Shown here piece by piece: positions 15,133 to 19,825 of a DNA stretch of 19,825 nt; the first letter of the stretch is position 1, and each line of letters starts with the position of its first letter. Position numbers and translations under genes: made by a program. The notes below the pieces were generated by a model. It worked only from the letters and a program-made list of their open reading frames with translations, was not told where the DNA came from and made no database searches. This DNA comes from DASYAN01 sp036501345 (GTDB lineage: Bacteria > Chloroflexota > Ktedonobacteria > Ktedonobacterales > Ktedonobacteraceae). The DNA is taken from NCBI GenBank assembly GCA_036501345.1, contig DASYAN010000058.1, positions 1 to 19,825 of the forward strand, written 5' to 3'.

Positions 15133-17403
15133 ATGGCAGAACAGCAACTCGGTGCAGGTCACCAACTGGGACACTATCAACTTGTTCGTTTGTTGGGTCA
15201 GGGAGGCTTTGCAGAAGTCTATCTGGCAGAACATATTCACCTCAATACATCTGTAGCCGTCAAAGTTCTGCACACGCGGTTAGCCGACAATGATATTCAG
15301 GAATTTCGGCATGAAGCTCAGATTGTTGCCCGTTTGCTTCACCCAAACATTGTGCGTGTGCTCGATTTTGGAGTAGAAAATGGCGTGCCGTATCTGGTGA
15401 TGGACCATGCTCCCAATGGCACCCTACGTCATGCCCATCCTCGGGGGCGTCCGGTACCGTTGCCTGCCGTCGTCCATTTCACCAAACATGTGGCGGAGGC
15501 CTTACAGTATGCTCATGATCAGCGTCTCATCCACCGCGATATCAAGCCGGAAAATATGTTGCTTGGGCACAATCAAGAGGTGCTTTTAAGCGACTTTGGC
15601 ATTGCCCTTGCCTTGCAGAGTTCGCATCTGCAGAGCACACAAAATATTGCGGGGACGATTGCTTATATGGCACCAGAGCAAATTGCAGCCCATCCCGTTC
15701 CCGCAAGCGATCAGTATTCTCTTGCCGTTGTTGTCTATGAATGGTTGTGTGGGAGTCGGCCATTTCAGGGGTCCTATACAGAAATTGCGGTAAAGCATAG
15801 TGTCACTCCTCCACCTCCCTTGTGTCAGCAGGTATCAGGTCTGGCACGAGAGGTCGAACAGGTGGTGATGACGGCCCTCGAGAAAGATCCACAGCACCGT
15901 TTTGCCACAGTACGTGCCTTTGCTCTTGCCTTTGAGCAAGCAGCAAGCCAATCAATGTCCCAGCAAAGGTTTCCCACAACAGGCAAACCCTGGTCTGGAC
16001 CTGCATGGTCCCAACAGAATACTCCCACTATTGTGAAACCCCAATCTGAGCCTACACCATCGACAGCTGTTCTCGGAGCACCTTCTTCAGCTCCCTTATA
16101 CCCTTCAACGCCGCCCGTGACACCACCAATCATGCCTGTTGGGTATGCAAGCATACTAGGAGGCCATCTGCCCTATACTGCTACCCCTCAACTAGATAAC
16201 ACTCCACAACCTCCTCAGTTTACACCTTATTCAGTCCCACAACAGGCCTCTACATCTTATCCCATGCAGCAACAGACTTTGTGGCCTGTTGCTAGCCCTG
16301 CGGCCCAACAAAAGCAGCGCTCCACCTCGCGACGGGTCTTTATAGCAGGCGGTGTAGCTGGGGGAGTGCTTGCAATTGGAGGACTGGCAGCTTGGTCATT
16401 CCTCTCAGGAGCCCTATCTCATTCTACTCGGACGACGCTCCTCAGTTCGTTTGTTAACCGTTCTCCTGGCACAACTAATAGTTTCCCTGGCGCAACACAA
16501 GATACTCCCTCACTGACTTATGCAAACTATAAAGCCCTGGTGTGGGTGGTGCGCTGGTCTCCGGATGGAACATTAATTGCCTCAGGTTCTATGGATAGTA
16601 CCGCGCAGGTCTGGACAGCCGATAAGGGGGTAAATAGGCTCTCTATCCGTAGCACGGTGCAACCAGCTCAGTCTGATGACTATCCGTGGTCATTGGCATG
16701 GTCTCCAGGCAAGAATCAATGGCTGGCAGTTAGTTTTGTTGATGGCACTATTCAAGTGTTGGATATGAAAGCGGGGCAGAGAGTCGCTAGTTTGCTACAA
16801 ACTGTTTCGCCTGCCGTTCTGGTGGCTTGGGCCCCGAACGAACAGTATATAGCAGCTGGTGGAAGTGACGATATTGTGAGAGTTTACCGCTATCCAGAGT
16901 GGGAGGTCGTGATGACTTACCAGGAACATACCGATTTCATCAAAGCCCTGGCCTGGTCGCCCGATGGCAAATATCTGGCCTCTGGTTCATCAGACACGCA
17001 AGTGAGAGTATGGGAACCACTGAGCGGCCAGACACAGTTGATCTACAAAGAACATAGTAGCGACATTGCTTCTATATCCTGGTCACCAGATAGCACTATG
17101 ATCGTCTCTTCTGCCCATGATCAGACAGCTAAAGTATGGGATTTAACAACAGGACACACACACTATACGTACAACGCTGCTGGCGGAGCACCTATAGGAG
17201 AGGCAAGCTGGTCTCATAAAGGCCACTTGATCGCTATTTACAATGGTAATGCGCAAGTGGATATCTTAAATGCGCAAACAGGTAATAAACAGCGGACTAT
17301 CTCTACGGGAGTAGTCTATAGTCTGTCCTGGTCGCCCGATGATACCCAACTTGTCACGGGCAGTTATTACAATAAGGCTCAGATTTGGAGTGGAATTTCT
17401 TAA
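15133..17403 (+). CDS. transmembrane Ser/Thr protein kinase with WD40 propeller sensor
   Basis: The 756-residue protein is a eukaryotic-like (Hanks-type) kinase. The glycine loop is GQGGFAEV (about residues 22-29), the ATP lysine is K44 (VAVKVL), the catalytic loop is HRDIKPEN (D136) and the metal site is DFG (D154). The activation segment ends in GTIAYMAPEQ, and all key catalytic residues are present. The kinase domain ends near residue 270. A long Pro/Gln/Ser/Thr-rich linker (about 271-398), a basic stop-transfer (RSTSRR) and one membrane helix (402-420) follow. The outer part (about 465-756) holds seven WD40-like blades, most carrying a W-S/A-P motif (e.g. ALAWSPDGKYLASGSSD), enough for one closed propeller. 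The layout suggests an outside sensor controlling an inside kinase. The gene stands alone; no cognate phosphatase or substrate gene is nearby. Confidence 0.92.
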   Translation: MAEQQLGAGHQLGHYQLVRLLGQGGFAEVYLAEHIHLNTSVAVKVLHTRLADNDIQEFRHEAQIVARLLHPNIVRVLDFGVENGVPYLVMDHAPNGTLRHAHPRGRPVPLPAVVHFTKHVAEALQYAHDQRLIHRDIKPENMLLGHNQEVLLSDFGIALALQSSHLQSTQNIAGTIAYMAPEQIAAHPVPASDQYSLAVVVYEWLCGSRPFQGSYTEIAVKHSVTPPPPLCQQVSGLAREVEQVVMTALEKDPQHRFATVRAFALAFEQAASQSMSQQRFPTTGKPWSGPAWSQQNTPTIVKPQSEPTPSTAVLGAPSSAPLYPSTPPVTPPIMPVGYASILGGHLPYTATPQLDNTPQPPQFTPYSVPQQASTSYPMQQQTLWPVASPAAQQKQRSTSRRVFIAGGVAGGVLAIGGLAAWSFLSGALSHSTRTTLLSSFVNRSPGTTNSFPGATQDTPSLTYANYKALVWVVRWSPDGTLIASGSMDSTAQVWTADKGVNRLSIRSTVQPAQSDDYPWSLAWSPGKNQWLAVSFVDGTIQVLDMKAGQRVASLLQTVSPAVLVAWAPNEQYIAAGGSDDIVRVYRYPEWEVVMTYQEHTDFIKALAWSPDGKYLASGSSDTQVRVWEPLSGQTQLIYKEHSSDIASISWSPDSTMIVSSAHDQTAKVWDLTTGHTHYTYNAAGGAPIGEASWSHKGHLIAIYNGNAQVDILNAQTGNKQRTISTGVVYSLSWSPDDTQLVTGSYYNKAQIWSGIS

Positions 17404-17425
17404 CTTTATCTGGCAACCGAGCATA

Positions 17426-18388
17426 TTACTGTTGTTGAGACTGTTGCCATTGAGGGCCATCTCCGTGCTCATGCTCCTCAGTCAGTACGGGCACCCAGCT
17501 TGCTTCGAGTGTTAGTTCCGTATCGATGGAAGGTGCCTGTGTTGGTAATACTCTGACAGTGACAGCTAACTCGCTATCAGCCTTCCCATGAAATACTCCT
17601 CGTGTTGGTGGTACATCTGCATAATCGCGTCCAATTGCTACGCGAATGTGGCCCTCAGTTGCGATAGTATTGTTCGTTGGGTCAAACCCTATCCAGCCAA
17701 GGTCCGGCAATAAGGCTTCAATCCAGGCATGGGTAGCTCCACCTACTGAACGGTCACGTTTATCAGGCTGGTAAAATAAATACCCACTGACATAGCGGCA
17801 AGGGATCTGCACCTCGCGTGCTAGAGCCAGCATAATATGGGCAAAGTCCTGGCATACTCCCCGACGTATTCGTAAGGCATCATCAATAGGCGAGTCAACA
17901 CGTGTGTTCAGTTTGACATACTCAAATTGTTCATAGATTGCTGTATTTAGACTACGCAGAAGCGTCAAAGGGTCGTCGCGTCGCTGTACATCTAGTTCAC
18001 GTACAAGATCCTGTAATAGCTCACTGGGGCGCACAAAATGGCTTGGACTGAGCATATCCCAATACTCATCATGAGCATTCATCGCATCAAGTTTATCCCA
18101 GGCGTCAGGGCTGAGTGCTGCGGGAAGTTCCGGCTGAGCAGTGACTTCCACCATAGCTTTGGCTGTGATAGTGAGGTGAGAATGACGATTAGGGATATCA
18201 AAGTGATGCACCCGATTACCCAGATCATCACGATGGGACATAATCTGAGACTTCGGACTAGTGGACAAGTTAAAATCGAGACAACGCTGAAAACCATCAC
18301 TACGAGGCTGAAGACGGACCTGCATGATGCTTTCCGTGATTGGTACACTATAGCGAAACCTAGTGACGTGGTGGACAGTATAGTACAT
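17426..18388 (-). CDS. transglutaminase-like cysteine protease of the alpha-E cassette
   Basis: The product (320 residues from ATG 18388) has the bacterial transglutaminase-like N-terminal beta domain (YYTVHHVTRFRYSVPITES) and a transglutaminase core. The core carries the Cys-His-Asp triad in RRGVCQDFAHIM (C179), GATHAWIEA (H220) and GWIGFDPTNN (D236). Members usually act as proteases or in peptide-bond remodelling. The chosen start fits the family N-terminus, MYYTV. An in-frame ATG at 18439 overlaps the stop of the upstream gene (TGATG) and would add 17 residues; that overlap suggests translational coupling either way. It is the last gene of the three-gene minus-strand cassette and converges with the kinase gene, leaving a 22-nt gap with no obvious terminator. 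The C-terminus is Gln-rich (WQQSQQQ). Confidence 0.9.
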   Translation of the reverse strand: MYYTVHHVTRFRYSVPITESIMQVRLQPRSDGFQRCLDFNLSTSPKSQIMSHRDDLGNRVHHFDIPNRHSHLTITAKAMVEVTAQPELPAALSPDAWDKLDAMNAHDEYWDMLSPSHFVRPSELLQDLVRELDVQRRDDPLTLLRSLNTAIYEQFEYVKLNTRVDSPIDDALRIRRGVCQDFAHIMLALAREVQIPCRYVSGYLFYQPDKRDRSVGGATHAWIEALLPDLGWIGFDPTNNTIATEGHIRVAIGRDYADVPPTRGVFHGKADSELAVTVRVLPTQAPSIDTELTLEASWVPVLTEEHEHGDGPQWQQSQQQ

Positions 18389-18438
18389 TCCTAGTCGGCC
18401 TTTCGAAACATTTGCGTGCAACAAGATGGGACAACACA

Positions 18439-19434
18439 TCAGGATTGTGCTGCCCCTTCAGAGATGACTGCCCCATCGATCGGGTAAAAAATATACGTCT
18501 GATAAATAGCGTTATGAATTATATCACACTGCTTCTGGACATTTTCCAGGTAGGAATGTATATTTTCTGTGATATCCTCGATCTGATCATAGTCTAGCGC
18601 TGCACGCATACGACCTGCGAGACGCTCAACACGAGAAGTATGTCGAGCACTGCTTGCCTTGGCGATAGCTTGCAGAGCATTTTGAATCATCGCAGTTGCA
18701 AAGCGTATTGAGCGAGGAGATTCAGCATTGAGCAGGAGCAACTCTGCGATACGATGGGAATGAATACTGGCAGCTGTATAGACCTTACAATAGGCTTCGA
18801 AGGCACTGCACGAACGCAATAGGCTAACCCATTCCAGATAATCCAGATGATCGGACGGTACCGCGTCTGTTTGCTCATCTTGTGCCTGCGATGAGGTAAG
18901 GAAATGGACATCTAAAAGAGCTGCTGTTGCCCAAGCACGCTCAAGAAAACGACCAGCACGAATAAAATGCCAGCCCTCATTATAGATCATAGTAGAATCA
19001 GTGAGACCTTGAAAAAGCTGGACACCCTCTTTTACACTCGCTAGAAATTCATGCCGCTCGGAGAGCCACATGTCTTCCGTGCTTGTACGCTTAACATGCA
19101 AAAAGAGCCGATTGAGTTGCTCCCACATCTCTAAACTGATCTGCTCACGGACCTGCTGTGCATTATCACGTGCAGCGGCAACACAAGATAGAATAGAAGA
19201 CGGATTGGTCGCATCAAAAGTCAGGGTTTGGGTCACACTATAAGTATCGTCTACCTCTTCACCGAGAGATGGAATACGCAGGCTGTCACACAGACGGTTC
19301 CAGCGTTGCATGGCATATTCAGACTTCTGGTCGAGCAAGTGGTAGAGACTCACATCAATGAGGCGAGCCGTATGTTCGGCACGTTCCAGGTAACGGCTCA
19401 TCCAGTAGAGATTATCTGCAACTCGTGAAAGCAT
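18439..19434 (-). CDS. alpha-E domain protein (DUF403-type)
   Basis: The 331-residue all-helical protein begins with the family signature MLSRVADNLYWMSRYLERAE, then HTARLIDVSLYHLLD. Further typical stretches are GWHFIRAGRFLERAW, DYLEWVSLLRSCSAFEAY and ESPRSIRFATAMIQ. Alpha-E proteins are regularly encoded beside a circularly permuted ATP-grasp enzyme and a transglutaminase-like protease. They are thought to work with them in making or trimming amide-linked peptides; the biochemistry is not settled. The start at 19434 follows ggaaaggttcaaaca; an in-frame ATG at 19461 is possible but does not fit the family start. It lies 31 nt after the ATP-grasp gene and overlaps or nearly touches the next gene, indicating one transcript. 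Confidence 0.9.
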   Translation of the reverse strand: MLSRVADNLYWMSRYLERAEHTARLIDVSLYHLLDQKSEYAMQRWNRLCDSLRIPSLGEEVDDTYSVTQTLTFDATNPSSILSCVAAARDNAQQVREQISLEMWEQLNRLFLHVKRTSTEDMWLSERHEFLASVKEGVQLFQGLTDSTMIYNEGWHFIRAGRFLERAWATAALLDVHFLTSSQAQDEQTDAVPSDHLDYLEWVSLLRSCSAFEAYCKVYTAASIHSHRIAELLLLNAESPRSIRFATAMIQNALQAIAKASSARHTSRVERLAGRMRAALDYDQIEDITENIHSYLENVQKQCDIIHNAIYQTYIFYPIDGAVISEGAAQS

Positions 19435-19465
19435 TATTGTTTGAACCTTTCCAACACACACCTAT

Positions 19466-19825
19466 CTATCTGTCGAGAACCCATGTATCCTTGCTACCTC
19501 CACCTTGCGATGAATTAACAACAAGCGAGCCTCGTTTGAGAGCAACACGTGTCAGGCCTCCTGGCACGATGGTTATATGATCGCCATAAAGAATAAAAGG
19601 GCGCAGATCAACATGGCGAGGCTCAATATGACCATTAGTGAAGCAGGGAGCTCGCGAAAGCGCCAGAGTCGGTTGCGCAATATAATTACGTGGATCGGCA
19701 ATAATGCGTTGGCGAAATTCTTCTCGCTGAGATGCAGTGCTATAGGGACCAATGAGCATACCATAACCTCCTGACTCACCAACTGCCTTCACTACCAGGG
19801 AGTCTAGATGTTCCAATACATAACG
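19466..19825 (-). CDS. circularly permuted ATP-grasp ligase, C-terminal part (partial)
   Basis: Only the last 119 codons are present; the frame is open through the window edge (RYVLEHLDSLVVKAVGESGG). Visible family motifs are VVKAVGESGGYGMLIGP, NYIAQPTLALSRAP, HVDLRPFILYGD, VPGGLTRVALKRGS and the C-terminal NSSQGGGSKDTWVL. These are characteristic of the circularly permuted ATP-grasp (DUF404/DUF407, type 2) proteins that form amide bonds by ATP-dependent activation of a carboxylate. It is the first visible gene of the cassette with the alpha-E and transglutaminase-like genes. The substrate is unknown. Confidence 0.92.
   Translation of the reverse strand, partial: RYVLEHLDSLVVKAVGESGGYGMLIGPYSTASQREEFRQRIIADPRNYIAQPTLALSRAPCFTNGHIEPRHVDLRPFILYGDHITIVPGGLTRVALKRGSLVVNSSQGGGSKDTWVLDR

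Overview
The window looks like an accessory-rich stretch of a bacterial chromosome. The most likely host is a Ktedonobacter-like member of the Chloroflexota. That placement is inferred from the mix of several insertion-sequence families, a Ser/Thr kinase fused to a WD40 propeller, a TipA-class MerR regulator and long AT-rich hypothetical genes. No rRNA, tRNA or marker gene confirms it.

Layout. Positions 1-2.6 kb hold transposon debris: an IS630-type transposase cut short at its 3' end, then an apparently complete DDE transposase split into two frames at a run of nine A. Positions 2.7-3.7 kb carry an AT-rich hypothetical gene whose product contains three copies of a ~70-residue unit, closed by a good terminator. 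Convergent to it, positions 3.76-4.36 kb on the minus strand hold four tiny genes (32-70 codons). Each has its own Shine-Dalgarno sequence, the gaps are 8-12 nt, and each product has a membrane or lipoprotein segment; three of the four are below usual gene-calling cutoffs. Positions 4.6-5.8 kb are an IS1182-type transposase remnant (5' end lost, amber stop inside), abutted by a complete IS4-family element (5804-7350) with perfect 18-bp ends.

From 7.6 kb onward genes are mostly intact: a membrane-anchored beta-propeller lipoprotein, a small Gly/Phe/His-rich peptide with a RiPP-like leader, a FUSC-type membrane protein, and a TipA-type MerR regulator behind a textbook 19-bp-spacer promoter with a central dyad. 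Positions 13.6-14.8 kb are an AT-rich decayed gene. Reading through one TAG and one frameshift restores a possible OTU-like cysteine protease domain, and the gene ends in a perfect 44-bp palindrome. At 15.1-17.4 kb lies the kinase/WD40 protein. Convergent to it is the conserved minus-strand cassette of circularly permuted ATP-grasp (partial, running off the window), alpha-E protein and transglutaminase-like protease.

The genes do not form one pathway. The only clear functional unit is the ATP-grasp/alpha-E/transglutaminase cassette; the four-gene micro-operon is the best candidate for an undescribed unit. The decayed OTU-like gene and the triple-repeat gene share an AT-rich, charged, repeat- or linker-rich style that suggests laterally acquired effector-like genes, but that is inference.
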